Translations under genes and position numbers: made by a program | NCBI RefSeq assembly: GCF_002220365.1 | Contig: NZ_MTHB01000299.1 | Span: forward strand, 1-50,047 | DNA length: 50,047 bases | Source: Caballeronia sordidicola | GTDB lineage: Bacteria; Pseudomonadota; Gammaproteobacteria; Burkholderiales; Burkholderiaceae | Direction: 5' to 3' | In this document: positions 42,065 to 50,047 of the stretch, piece by piece | Numbering within the stretch: position 1 is the first letter of the stretch | How the letters are laid out: each line of letters begins with the position of its first letter | The notes under the pieces: generated by a model | What the model was told of the DNA's origin: nothing | Seen by the model: the letters and a program-made list of their open reading frames with translations, nothing else | Databases searched by the model: none

Positions 42065-43435
42065 TCAGAGCAACACGATTTGTTGCAATAGCGCCAAGGC
42101 TTTCACTTCGTCCAGGCGACCAGTACGTGCTTTGCCCGCGAGTGTCTTTATAAGCGCCTCTGCTATCGGTTCGATACCTAGCAAATCGTCCAAGCTGGTT
42201 GCCGAAGCGAGACGGCGCGGCGCCGTGATGACCTGCGTTACAGAGGCTGGCGCAAACTGCTCGCGGGCGGCGGAGAACCAGACATCGTTTTCAACGGGTT
42301 GCCGAATCGCCGGAGCGGCGGCGGACGGGAGCGCTTGATCTGGCTGCCCCGTGACCGCATTCGCCACTGTGGGGACACCTGTTGGACCGCCTGTGCCATT
42401 CGCATCAGCGGGTAGAGCCACACGAGCACTCGCAGTTTTCGCCTTCGTACCCACAGGTTTCTTTACCGCTGTCGCTTTTGGCTCGATCGCGGGCGGCGGT
42501 TCTTGTTGAGCGGACGCATGGCGACGCGACGGGGGAACAAGCAAATCCGACACCGACTCAGGGATGTCCGTTACTGAACGCGGAACATCCAACCAGCCCG
42601 TCGGCAAACCAAGGCGTTCGGTGAACCGGTTTGCTTCGGCATCGTCCATCCGTTTTTGTCCATAGAAACGATTGGCCATGTTGGAATCGCTAATTTCCAT
42701 CACCGTGCCGAGCCGCACCTTGGATCCCTTGCGGGAGGTAAGCACGTGCAAATTGGCACGACGAATGTTTTCCAAAGCTGCGACGTCGTTCAACGGCAAG
42801 GATGACTGAGCCCCTGACTTTGAAGGCGCTTTGACTTTCGCAAGTGCCGATTTCGTCGGGGTTGCCGTGGCAGGCTTCGCCGACGCAGTGTTGCTCTTCG
42901 CGACGGTCTTGGCCGACCCGCCATTTGTGTTTTTTGGCATTTCTGGTTCTCTGGGCGAGGGATCGGTGAGGGTAGAGCGGTGGTCGGCCTGCGTAACAGG
43001 AGCCGGATTCAATACGTGCACGTACGCTATTTCCGGCTCGGTGTTCGCATGAATGAAGTCCAATGGCGACTTCAATCGTTCAATGGTCTCGGTTGTGAGG
43101 ACAGGATTGGGTTGATCGAAAAATCCGTCCGGCAGTCCAAGCGTTGTCTCGATATGAAAGGCTGTCTCAGGGGTGAATCTTTCGCCACTCACCAATTCGG
43201 CCACGCGCGCTAAGTTGGAGTCCAGTCCCAGTGCGATGTTTTCCGCGCCCACCGCCTCTACCAACAACTTAAACGAACGCGTTTTGAAAATTGAAGCCGT
43301 TTGGACCGGGTCTCTAGTAGGCGGAGCCTTTACGTATGGCTTGTTCTGTCGGTGGGATGTCGTTTGTGAAGGTTGGCGCGATTGACGCTGGCCCTTGTCT
43401 CGAGATCCCGAGTATCGCCCGTGTGTTTGACTCAT
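42065..43435 (-). CDS. protein with two degenerate HTH-like modules, 456 aa
   Basis: Two related modules. The first, about residues 52-112, reads RSFKLLVEAVGAENIALGLD ... RVAELVSGERFTPETAFHIETTLGLPDGFFDQP. The second, about 222-290, reads IRRANLHVLTSRKGSKVRLG ... SNMANRFYGQKRMDDAEANRFTERLGLPTGWLDVP. Both share the HTH-like spacing and the LGLPxGxxDxP ending, so the gene seems to contain an internal duplication. Between and after them are Lys/Ala/Pro-rich linkers. The last 50 residues are again ordered (LGIEPIAEALIKTLAGKART). I know such proteins only as Burkholderia hypotheticals, probably DNA-binding. An internal ATG at about 42940 could yield a short form carrying only the second module. 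Confidence 0.7.
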   Translation of the reverse strand: MSQTHGRYSGSRDKGQRQSRQPSQTTSHRQNKPYVKAPPTRDPVQTASIFKTRSFKLLVEAVGAENIALGLDSNLARVAELVSGERFTPETAFHIETTLGLPDGFFDQPNPVLTTETIERLKSPLDFIHANTEPEIAYVHVLNPAPVTQADHRSTLTDPSPREPEMPKNTNGGSAKTVAKSNTASAKPATATPTKSALAKVKAPSKSGAQSSLPLNDVAALENIRRANLHVLTSRKGSKVRLGTVMEISDSNMANRFYGQKRMDDAEANRFTERLGLPTGWLDVPRSVTDIPESVSDLLVPPSRRHASAQQEPPPAIEPKATAVKKPVGTKAKTASARVALPADANGTGGPTGVPTVANAVTGQPDQALPSAAAPAIRQPVENDVWFSAAREQFAPASVTQVITAPRRLASATSLDDLLGIEPIAEALIKTLAGKARTGRLDEVKALALLQQIVLL

Positions 43436-43540
43436 AAAGTGGGGCTCCCCCGCGAAATCACTATCAGTTTTGGCATTATAGGCGAGGGTGTAATGAAATC
43501 GGACTCGCCGTCAGGCAATGAGGCATTCTTGTAACCAGGG

Positions 43541-43577
43541 TCCTGACTGTCTTGGGTCGGCGACCTCTATGTCAGGA
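43541..43577. other. nested hairpin downstream of 43595 gene
   Basis: TCCTGAC (43541-43547) pairs with GTCAGGA (43571-43577) around an inner GGTC-GGC-GACC (43555-43565). It lies 18 bp past the stop of the minus-strand gene at 43595. It has no U tract, so it is a weak terminator candidate or a structured RNA end. Confidence 0.4.
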
Positions 43578-43594
43578 TCGAGAGACAGCGTTCG

Positions 43595-43819
43595 CTAAAT
43601 AATTCGTAGATGGCGAATCTTGCCGATGCGCACGGAGCGTTTCAGGATGAGATCAGTGATGTATTCGGGAAGAAGGGCGCGCGCAATGTTCGCGGGCACG
43701 CCTTCGACAACCTGCGACGGAACCTTGGTGATGTAGTCGTCGGGCGCGCTCGCCAGGCTGTGCTCGTAGCTGACGTGATAGTCCATGATGGGGGGGAATC
43801 CGAGGGAAGTCGTTGTCAC
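43595..43819 (-). CDS. small hypothetical protein, 63-74 aa
   Basis: From ATG 43786 it reads MDYHVSYEHSLASAPDDYIT KVPSQVVEGVPANIARALLP, or from GTG 43819 with 11 more residues. The composition is protein-like, but neither start has a good ribosome site and no family is recognised. It lies 55 bp beyond the end of the broken gene at 43875 on the same strand. Confidence 0.45.
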   Translation of the reverse strand: MTTTSLGFPPIMDYHVSYEHSLASAPDDYITKVPSQVVEGVPANIARALLPEYITDLILKRSVRIGKIRHLRII

Positions 43820-43874
43820 GCCGGATTTTATCAGCGCGGCCGTTTGGCGGCTCCTTTTACGGTGACGTTCTGGT

Positions 43875-45070
43875 TTACGTTTTCGGCGTCCACATGAAGG
43901 CGCCGAGCGATAGGCGCTTTACCCACGCTCCACGGTTCCCGTGTTTCGCCATCAAACGGACGAGGCCTCTGCGAAATGCGGCGTCGTTTTTGACCCACGC
44001 GTAGGCCTCTGCAAGATCCTGAAGAAGTTGAAACGCCTGACCGTATGCGTGCCCGGACCCGCGCTGTAAGGTGGTGTCGATGCGCTCCCATGTCGTGCTT
44101 TCTTGTTTGACCAGCGAATCCAAATAGCGGCGACGTTCGGCAATGCGCCGCACCTCTGCGGCGTCACGCGCTGCCCGTTCGCGCCGTATTCGAAGGGCGC
44201 GGGCAGCATCGCGCCGGGCGTCTATCTCAGCAATCGTCCGGCGCACCACTGGCTCGGCCCTGCCGGGTTTAGGAGCGCGATCCCAGTTTAGAAACCGAGT
44301 GCGCAAACCACGTTCGGTTTCCTGAGCTTTCCCACCAAGCAGTTGGCGCAAAGCATCGCGAATTTCCGCTGCGGTGAGTTCTAGCAGCCATGGCTCGAAG
44401 CGCGCGTCGTCGACCTCAGCGGGTAGAGGCGGGCTGGCTTCGGCTGCTGCTGCGAGCCAGTCTGGATCGAGCATCATGAACTCTGCCAGCGATGCCTGCG
44501 CGGGTGTAAGTGTTTGTAGCCCGTTCGGCAACGACGGTTCACGGTCGCTGTCGCACATTCGCCATTGCCTAGCCGGGCGAGCCAGCCGAGGTGCAGCGGC
44601 CGTGTGTCGCACCTTAGTAGTTCATCACGCAAAGGCAACAGCCTTGCCATCCAGCCTGGACCATCCTCTTGTTCATAAAATCTGGCGTGTTCGCCGGAGT
44701 CGTCGCTGAATGACCAGTCAAGAATCGAGTGCTGAGCGGTTTGCATTACCTCGAAAGCCGTCGGCACGGAAGCGCTTGCCGAGCGACCCGGGACGCCCAC
44801 ACAGTCGAGCATGAGCTTCGCATCGATGACGTCGCGTGGGATACGTAGCAGCAGGCGGCAATTTCCCCAACTCGAGGAATAGACATGGGCGTCGAAAAAC
44901 CGCTCTGCCCAGTCAAGTGGTTCACCCTTCAAATTGCCCCAGTGATATTCGTTGATAAAGCCCGATGCCGTGATCGGCGCTCGTGTGGAGCGGCTTCTCA
45001 ATTCGCATTGAGCTTGCTCCGTCAGTATTTGGTCAACTGCGGCAAACTCATAGTATTGATATTCGCTCAT
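43875..45070 (-). pseudogene. frameshifted gene for a conserved hypothetical protein
   Basis: Two overlapping frames are the two halves of one protein. The 5' half (from ATG 45070) reads MSEYQYYEFAAVDQILTEQA, YHWGNLKGEPLDWAERFFDA, WGNCRLLLRIPRDV, ILDWSFSDDSGEHARFYEQE and LHLGWLARLGNGE, then turns to nonsense. The 3' half resumes in another frame with CDSDREPSLPNGLQTLTPAQ and LAEFMMLDPDWLAAAAEAS, and runs to a coiled-coil Arg/Ala-rich end. I recall homologues in which these are continuous, at about 390 aa. The shift lies near 44552-44560 by content. Function unknown. Confidence 0.75.
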
Positions 45071-45171
45071 GACTTATTCTGTAGACGCGTTCAGGGCTGG
45101 ACGGGCCGATCGAACTTAAACCATCTAAGTCTGGTTTTAGGAACGAACTTGTTCAATGAATGGGCCACCCC

Positions 45172-45755
45172 TCAAATTTCGTCACTCGGATCGCGCACTT
45201 CGAGCTTGAACTGCCATCCTTCAAACGTCATCAACATGCGTCCGAGTTCGCCCCACTCGACGCGACGACCATCTATGACGACACATGGCATACGTGAATC
45301 GTCGTCGCCATCCCATTCAATTCTACCGCGGACGGTTTCTTCGGCGATCTGCAATCCGAGATCGCCATCTCTTACGTGGACGACCGCAAGCAAACGGCGC
45401 ATCTTTTCAATCAGCTTTCCCAGCAAAACGAATTGATCCGATAGCGGATCGCCGATGATCTGAAAGCGATATCCCGATGGTTCTTCCTCGCTGGGCGCTC
45501 GAATGCCTCTAGAGAAAGTTTGTCGCCAAATAAAAGGCTTCGAAAATGAAACTCGTGGACGGTTCCATTGGCATCCGACAGGTGCACCGGTTTAAACTTG
45601 ACTTCGCCGAAATCATCAAGACCGGTGTGGTGAGCCATTTCTTGGTTGAAGCAGGCCGTGCACAACAAGCGATCGCCGTGTCCCTCGCTTACCGTATTGA
45701 CGGTGTCGTACTGCGGCACGATGGCGCCGCAAGCTGCGCATTGGATAACATACAT
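45172..45755 (-). pseudogene. frameshifted gene for a CxxC conserved hypothetical protein
   Basis: The 5' frame from ATG 45755 (GGAG upstream) begins MYVIQCAACGAIVPQYDTVN with a CxxC, a second one in LLCTACFNQEM, then GLDDFGEVKFKPVHL and HEFHFRSLLFGDKLSLEAFE. It then loses sense and stops at 45411. A second frame carries on from about 45490 (EEPSGYRFQIIGDPLSDQFV LLGKLIEKMRRLLAV, RIEWDGDD, GELGRMLMTFEGWQFKLEVR) to 45172. Joined, they resemble one protein of about 195 aa known to me as a conserved hypothetical. The shift lies near 45482-45495. It stands 101 bp upstream of the other frameshifted gene on the same strand. Confidence 0.75.
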
Positions 45756-46140
45756 GACGGAACTCCAGGTGAATCGGATATGCAGCGCGCTGCAAAATGC
45801 AAGCCACCTCGCGGTGGCGTGCTGCAGCATAAAAGATCGGTTTCGTCTGCGATGTGCCTATTTTGTCACGTGTGAAAAGACGCTGGAGACTGACCACACG
45901 CCGGCAGCGTGCGCAGCATATCGAACCCTCTTGGGGGCATTCCTCGGCCCCTGGTCAGACACTTTACGGCGGAAAGACTAGCGTGCGGATTGCTTCGCTC
46001 TATGGCTGGTCGCGCACGGCCAAGCGCCGACCGCGAGACTAGCGATTGAACCGTCGTCTTGCCGGGTTAGCTTACGCCAGCGAATCGGTGTTGTCATCCG
46101 ATTAGGAATACATATCAAAACTCGAGAATCCGGTCTTTGT
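45756..46140. other. gene-free stretch with small palindromes
   Basis: No gene seen. A perfect 14 bp palindrome TGCAGCGCGCTGCA (45781-45794) and a hairpin GCCACC/GGTGGC (45803-45818) lie close together upstream of the frameshifted CxxC gene. Otherwise I see nothing. Confidence 0.5.
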
Positions 46141-46638
46141 TCATCTGGAGGGCGGAGGGGTGCGCTCTCTAGGCCCGGTCGTGCGCCGCATTAACCTTTG
46201 GGCCATCAGCCACTCCGTATGCGTCCCGATATCGAGGAGCGCGTAATCAGGATGAGCGGGATTGAGTAGATAGTTAAACTCAGCAGGAACGACCGCGCTG
46301 GGAACTGCAAGCACGGCACTCGTTCCTGCGTGCATCCACGCCGCCCCGATTTGTTGAAGGTCATTCCTGGGTGAAAGCTCGCGCCAGTCAGTAGGCAATG
46401 TAGCTTGGTCGATCTGCTCGACGAGTTGCTCGGGCACGCGAACTGGAATCATCACATAGCTGGCACGAAGTGGGGCGTCCTGCACCAGCATTTCCAGCAA
46501 AGCAAGCGACTGCGTTTGAGCCGTATAAACCATCGCGAGGCCCTTGGGGTTCCACCGTCCGCCATACAACCGCGCGCCTTCCCCCGAAAAAGCCGTATCA
46601 GCGTCTCGTTGCGTGACCACTCGCCATACCGGGCGCAT
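46141..46638 (-). CDS. RES-domain toxin, 165 aa
   Basis: RES family: VWRVVTQRDADTAFSGEGAR, LYGGRWNPKGLAMVYTAQTQ SLALLEMLV carries the conserved R...G.RWN..G..V.Y.A.. pattern with the family's Arg, Glu and Ser residues, and PAEFNYLLNPAHPDY the C-terminal N.L.NP. RES toxins degrade or modify NAD+ (or use it to modify a target) and are held by an Xre/DUF2384 antitoxin. The ATG at 46638 shares one base with the antitoxin stop (TGATG). Antitoxin-first order is normal for this pair. Confidence 0.92.
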   Translation of the reverse strand: MRPVWRVVTQRDADTAFSGEGARLYGGRWNPKGLAMVYTAQTQSLALLEMLVQDAPLRASYVMIPVRVPEQLVEQIDQATLPTDWRELSPRNDLQQIGAAWMHAGTSAVLAVPSAVVPAEFNYLLNPAHPDYALLDIGTHTEWLMAQRLMRRTTGPRERTPPPSR

Positions 46639-47078
46639 CAAGCAAACACACCATGCTCGATGCGACCCAACGTGTCCATCACACTATCGGCCCCGATATC
46701 GGTATCTATAAGACTGAGCGGTGTCGCACCTTCCAGAGCCTCAATGGGAGTCTTTAGCCAATTGAGCGCGGCATCGAGCCCTTCGAATACCTCTGCGGCC
46801 CGAGCCACCGTCCGCGCGAGTCGTAGCAATTTCGCCGACTCTTCGCTACTGAGCACGCCTTCGCGCTTGCGCCGTGCCAAGGTCCGCTCAGGGATATCAA
46901 GTGCCTTCGCAAGTTCCGTCTGCGATAAGCCGATCGACTTCAGCATCGGATCGAGGGCCCGCGCGGAAATGCCATGACGGACCACATCGACCCATTCAAG
47001 GCTCGACCGAGGCGCGCGGGCAAATACTGCGCGGCCGCCAAGCAACGCGTCTGCTGAAACAGTCTCTATAGCGCTCAT
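46638..47078 (-). CDS. Xre/DUF2384-type antitoxin, 146 aa
   Basis: Partner of the RES toxin. N-terminal HTH at about residues 50-75 (LSQTELAKALDIPERTLARR) and the C-terminal DUF2384 part (ARTVARAAEVFEGLDAALNW LKTPIEALEGATPLSLIDTD IG...LGRIEHGVFA). It binds and blocks the toxin and represses its own operon, whose likely operator is at 47112-47133. The ATG at 47078 follows AAGGTGG. Confidence 0.92.
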   Translation of the reverse strand: MSAIETVSADALLGGRAVFARAPRSSLEWVDVVRHGISARALDPMLKSIGLSQTELAKALDIPERTLARRKREGVLSSEESAKLLRLARTVARAAEVFEGLDAALNWLKTPIEALEGATPLSLIDTDIGADSVMDTLGRIEHGVFA

Positions 47079-47111
47079 ATTCCACCTTCTTCACCTTCTG
47101 CCATTTGGCAT

Positions 47112-47133
47112 CCATTTTACGCCAAAATGGCGT
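47112..47133. promoter_or_regulatory. operator candidate of the RES/Xre operon
   Basis: Two overlapping perfect inverted repeats: CCATTTT/AAAATGG (47112-47118 with 47124-47130) and ACGCCA/TGGCGT (47119-47124 with 47128-47133). They lie 34-55 bp before the antitoxin start on the minus strand, where autorepression sites are expected. Confidence 0.6.
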
Positions 47134-47344
47134 CATTAGGACTCTGCGGGTGTGGCGGCACGGGGACGCCAACTCATCGGATTGGAGGTGTGCGCGTCAG
47201 AGGATGGGTAGAAAGTCATTGCCTCCCACTCCCGCGCCATAAGTTGGCGTACCGGCAGGGGTGCTTACTGCGTTGCATGGGCCGGCAGATGGTCGTGTTG
47301 GATAACAATCATCTGGCGTCCTGTCGGCAATCGTGCATGCGGAC

Positions 47345-47369
47345 TATAATGCACATGTTTTCAAACATG
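47345..47369 (+). promoter_or_regulatory. ccdAB -10 box and operator
   Basis: A perfect TATAAT at 47345-47350 is followed by the inverted repeat CATGTTT-TC-AAACATG (47354-47369), which ends just before the ccdA ribosome site. This is a good place for autoregulation by the CcdA/CcdB complex. The -35 region is poor (CTGTCG near 47321). Confidence 0.65.
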
Positions 47370-47378
47370 GAGATGCGC

Positions 47379-47621
47379 ATGGGTAAGGCACTCGAAGTCC
47401 GGGCGCGCAAGTCGACGAACGTCACGTTGCCGCCCGAAGTCCTGGATCGGGCCAAGGAGCTCGGGATCAACCTTTCGCGCGCGAGTGAGCGTGGTGTGCG
47501 CGAAGAAATTCAGGAGACTGAGGCTCGCCGTTGGGCCGACGACAATGCCAGCTTGGTCGCAGCATACACGACGATGGTTGAACGCGACGGGCTGCCGCTC
47601 GCGAAGTACAAGACGTTTTAA
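47379..47621 (+). CDS. ccdA: CcdA-type antitoxin, 80 aa
   Basis: MGKALEVRARKSTNVTLPPE VLDRAKELGINLSRASERGV is the CcdA ribbon-helix-helix N terminus, and the tail ARRWADDNASLVAAYTTMVE RDGLPLAKYKTF is the typical toxin-binding end (compare W..EN...I......G..L...F). ATG 47379 is chosen because GGAG stands six bases before it. The TAA overlaps the ccdB ATG by one base (TAATG). Confidence 0.92.
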   Translation: MGKALEVRARKSTNVTLPPEVLDRAKELGINLSRASERGVREEIQETEARRWADDNASLVAAYTTMVERDGLPLAKYKTF

Positions 47622-47941
47622 TGGCGCGCTTTGATCTCTACGGTAACCCCGACGATGACACGCGGCGCCTTGCACCGTATCTGCTGGACGTGCAGAGCAC
47701 GCATGTCGGAATCTTGCCCACGCGCATCGTGATTCCTCTTCGACCTACCTCGGATCTCGGCTTCTCAGGTAAACCGTCCGATTTGCTGCCAGTCTTCGAG
47801 ATCAATGGTGAGAAACATTTCCTCGATACGCCTGCCATGAGTGCCGTTCCGTTGAATGCGCTCGGCAGGCGGATCGGCTCCCTTGCGGATCGCAGCGACG
47901 CCATCTTGGCCGCGCTCGACCGCATCTTCGGCGCCTATTGA
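47621..47941 (+). CDS. ccdB: CcdB-type gyrase toxin, 106 aa
   Basis: CcdB fold: MARFDLYGNPDDDTRRLAPY LLDVQSTHVGILPTRIVIPL, then LLPVFEINGEKHFLDTPAMS AVPLNALGRRIGSL and a C-terminal helix ending LDRIFGAY. CcdB poisons DNA gyrase and causes loss of plasmid-free daughters. The usual C-terminal W-G-I is replaced by F-G-A-Y, so activity on gyrase should be checked. Coupled to ccdA. Confidence 0.92.
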   Translation: MARFDLYGNPDDDTRRLAPYLLDVQSTHVGILPTRIVIPLRPTSDLGFSGKPSDLLPVFEINGEKHFLDTPAMSAVPLNALGRRIGSLADRSDAILAALDRIFGAY

Positions 47942-48090
47942 CCGAAGGCAAGAATGATGGATGAGTCGTCGCTGGCCTGAAGGCTGCCGGAAATGTTGCG
48001 GTGATCGTGCTAGACCCTCCAGCCACCAGTCGAATCCGGTGGCAGAACATGAAAAAGAATGTTCACTCCAATGCCGGGGCCAGATTCAGA

Positions 48091-49657
48091 TGTCGGGGTT
48101 TGGGCTTTTTAGAAGTGTCTGGTTTTAGCCTTGTTAATCTCCTCTTGAAAGGGTCATTTCCCCACCGCGGCTACCCGCCTTTCGGCAGTTCTCAAGACCG
48201 CCGCATTCAAGTCATCGAGTGTCAGCTCGCGTTGCTTTTTGGTCCCCGCTTTACGCTCCTTAGAACGCGGCGCTTCACCCTGGTTGGTGCGCGAAGGCGA
48301 GCCCGATGCGCGCCGGTCGTCGCGTTGTGCCTGAATCACCTGCGCGAGCTGCAACGCGTGACTCAGACGCTTGTTATCGATCTCAGCACCTTGGTCGATT
48401 TCCGACAGACGGTCGTACTCGACATAGGGGAGAGCGGCCCCATTGACGCGTATCTCGATGCGCCCGTCGGGGTATTCAAACACGTCCAGATACTTGTGGA
48501 TCAAGCTTCGATTCTCGGCCGTATCGGCCAGTATGTAAATCACCCGGTCGTACTGCACAGTCAACGAATTTGACACACGCCGAGGCACGCGCGAGCTCAG
48601 AATCAAGTCGATATCTTCGTCCTCGCGCAGCGGCCGATGCGCGTTGAATGTGCTCTTTGGGACCTTGCCGAAACGGCCATTGAAGTCGGCGATGAAGTGG
48701 GGCGCATAAGCATTCGCCGCCTCGCGTGTGCCGATGTTGCGCAGTCGCAGTTCCTTGACCAACCGGTCCTGCAAGGTCAGGTTGGCGCGCTCCACGCGCC
48801 CCTTGGCCTGGCTGCTGTTGGCACACCAGGTATCGATGTTCAGCTCGAACATGGCCCGCCCGTATTGAGTTACACCCTTGCCCGGCGTGCTCGAATGGCT
48901 GTTGCACGAGAACACGCTCGCGCGGTCGCTGTAGAGCGCGACCGGCTTGCCATAGGCTTCGAGGTACTGGCGCGTCGCCTCGAAATAGCTGAAAGTCGAT
49001 TCGGTCGCGGTGAAGTGCAGGATCATCAGACGGCTGGTCGCATCGTCGATAAACACCAGCAGCGTGCAGGCCGGCGCGCGTTCCTCAAACCACCGATGAT
49101 CGCTGCCGTCGATCTGGATCAGCTCGCCCAGACACGCCCGACGGTTCCTCGGCTGGTGGATCTTGGGCGGACGCTGCTTGCGCGGAATCCACAGTCCGGC
49201 GTCGCGCATCCAGCGCCGCACCGTTTCCTTGGCCAGCGTCGTGCCATGACATTCGCGCAGCTTCTCGCAGGCCAGTGTCGGGCCGAAATCGGCGTAGCGC
49301 TCGCGTACCAGCGCCATCGCCCGAACCCGCACGTCGATCGGCAACTCGTGGTTGCTTGGCTGGCCGCGCCGGCCTGACACCAGCCCGGATGCACCGCTGG
49401 CTTCGTAGCGACGGACCAATCGACTCACTTGCCGTTCGCACAGCGCTAGACGCTCAGCCGCCTGCACGACCTTGAGTCGATGCTCGGCCACCGCCGCGAT
49501 AATCTTGATCCGCTCGAGCTCTTGCATACTCACCGTGACGAAACCACGCTCATTCATGATCAGCCCCTTGACGACACGCTTTACCAGCGTGCGCCAGGAG
49601 GACAGAGTCGGACATTTCTAATTAGCCAGAACCGGACATTTCAAAAAAGCTCCGACA
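48091..49657. mobile_element. ISNCY-like insertion sequence, about 1.57 kb
   Basis: Imperfect terminal inverted repeats of about 45 bp bound a single transposase gene. Left end: TGTCGGGGTTTGGGCTTTTT, continuing with TGTCTGGTTTTAGCC. Right end on the minus strand: TGTCGGAGCTTTTTTGAAAT, continuing with TGTCCGGTTCTGGCT. Each end thus has an outer TGTCGG and an inner TGTCYGGTT copy. I see no clear target duplication. It is inserted between ccdB and the region with the DnaA box. The element looks intact. Confidence 0.75.
48154..49557 (-). CDS. ISNCY-family transposase, 467 aa
   Basis: Starts with the familiar SMQELERIKIIAAVAEHRLK VVQAAERLALCERQVSRLVR, a helix-turn-helix pair. The DDE integrase core follows: GELIQIDGSDHRWFEERAP (first Asp), LLVFIDDATSRLMILHF, LYSDRASVFS (second Asp) and SSQAKGRVERANLTLQDRLV (Glu). 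The C-terminal part is basic and ends in ERRVAAVGK. It is intact from ATG 49557 to 48154 and stands between the terminal repeats. Confidence 0.9.
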   Translation of the reverse strand: MNERGFVTVSMQELERIKIIAAVAEHRLKVVQAAERLALCERQVSRLVRRYEASGASGLVSGRRGQPSNHELPIDVRVRAMALVRERYADFGPTLACEKLRECHGTTLAKETVRRWMRDAGLWIPRKQRPPKIHQPRNRRACLGELIQIDGSDHRWFEERAPACTLLVFIDDATSRLMILHFTATESTFSYFEATRQYLEAYGKPVALYSDRASVFSCNSHSSTPGKGVTQYGRAMFELNIDTWCANSSQAKGRVERANLTLQDRLVKELRLRNIGTREAANAYAPHFIADFNGRFGKVPKSTFNAHRPLREDEDIDLILSSRVPRRVSNSLTVQYDRVIYILADTAENRSLIHKYLDVFEYPDGRIEIRVNGAALPYVEYDRLSEIDQGAEIDNKRLSHALQLAQVIQAQRDDRRASGSPSRTNQGEAPRSKERKAGTKKQRELTLDDLNAAVLRTAERRVAAVGK

Positions 49658-49741
49658 CTCCAAAATGGTGATTCTTGGCACCTAGGGTGTCGTGTTGCGA
49701 AGGTTTTTTCTTCGACTCTTCCTTTATTTATAACGAGGAAG

Positions 49742-49750
49742 TTATCCACA
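49742..49750 (+). other. perfect DnaA box
   Basis: TTATCCACA matches the strict DnaA-box consensus in a locally AT-rich spot (TTTATTTATAACGAGGAAG just before it). One box alone proves nothing, but with the gene-free 49658-49886 around it an origin-proximal segment is possible. No iterons are visible to me here. Confidence 0.45.
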
Positions 49751-49886
49751 GGCGCCGCCATTCTCTGTAGAGCTGTTGTGTTACCGAAGTGGGCCTGTCT
49801 GTTGCGCGGCGGAGCGACCACTTGCGCAACAATGACGGCTTGATCGTGGCATCGTGTGATCGGATGTTGTTGCGAATCCGTGCCGC

Positions 49887-50047
49887 CTATGCAGGGAGGG
49901 TAAACCTCGTTCCGAGCTGCCACAGCATGTCGATGTTTTTCAGATAGGTCGCGACGTTTTCAGCTGGCGCGTGGATGATCGAATGTTGCGAGCTATCCAT
50001 GCTGTTGACGTCTGCCGTCCATGGATCCTCAAGACTGGTGCATACGT
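49887..50047 (-). CDS. 3' end of an unrecognised gene (partial)
   Basis: One minus-strand frame runs open from the window edge and ends at TAG 49887-49889 with protein-like sequence, including DPWTADVNSMDSSQHSIIHA and PAENVATYLKNIDMLWQLGT. Only about 53 residues are visible, too few to name the family. The start lies outside the window. Confidence 0.5.
   Translation of the reverse strand, partial: VCTSLEDPWTADVNSMDSSQHSIIHAPAENVATYLKNIDMLWQLGTRFTLPA

Noticed and set aside
48637..49377. 246 aa plus-strand ORF opposite the transposase
   Set aside because: Antisense shadow within the IS; the minus-strand frame has the DDE motifs.

Overview
The window looks like part of a conjugative plasmid or integrated conjugative element, with accessory flanks, from a Burkholderiaceae bacterium (Burkholderia, Paraburkholderia or Caballeronia type). 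The basis is the protein character, the moderately high GC content, the strong G/C preference at third codon positions, the VirB-type transfer genes with RP4-like TraL/TraM partners, and a beta-proteobacterial RpoD. No tool was run, so every family call is by eye.

Layout. 1-6.4 kb: a transposon-end-like repeat (244-375), a small HTH protein, a cluster of perfect hairpins, a KlcA/ArdB antirestriction gene, a large ParB-family gene, a HigBA-type toxin-antitoxin pair, an unrecognised gene, a second hairpin cluster that is my best oriT candidate (5324-5450), and a broken gene (5724-6385). 6.4-30.7 kb: one long minus-strand transfer operon. In transcription order it reads: unknown, TrbM-like, TopB, a 68-residue Walker A microprotein, VirB1, B2, B3, B4, B6, B5, lipoprotein, B7, B8, B9, B10, B11, unknown, VirD4, LPD7-type protein, TraL-like, TraM-like, unknown, SSB, PH-domain membrane protein, MobC-like, relaxase. 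Almost every junction overlaps or nearly touches, so the genes are probably translationally coupled. Together they would nick and carry DNA (MobC, relaxase, VirD4), build the channel and pilus (VirB1-11), and handle single strands (SSB, TopB).

31-38 kb: cargo. It holds an MnmH (tRNA 2-selenouridine synthase) gene converging on and overlapping an AlkB-like di-iron membrane oxygenase, a LuxR-type regulator without a LuxI, two small proteins including a zinc ribbon, and a divergent LysR / alpha-beta hydrolase pair. The cargo ends at a second copy (37554-37685) of the repeat seen at 244-375, in the same orientation and with identical internal spacing.

38-50 kb: a DUF1016 nuclease, a complete RpoD-type sigma factor, a protein with a duplicated HTH-like module, a small gene, two neighbouring frameshifted genes, a RES/Xre and a CcdAB toxin-antitoxin system with visible operators, an ISNCY-like insertion sequence, a DnaA box, and the 3' end of an unrecognised gene running off the window. 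I saw no replication initiator, integrase, rRNA, tRNA or CRISPR array.

The observations most worth following up are the VirB4-like Walker A microprotein, a strongly coding-like alternative frame nested inside the relaxase gene, the two hairpin clusters, the paired transposon-end-like repeats, and the LuxR/AlkB-like cassette.
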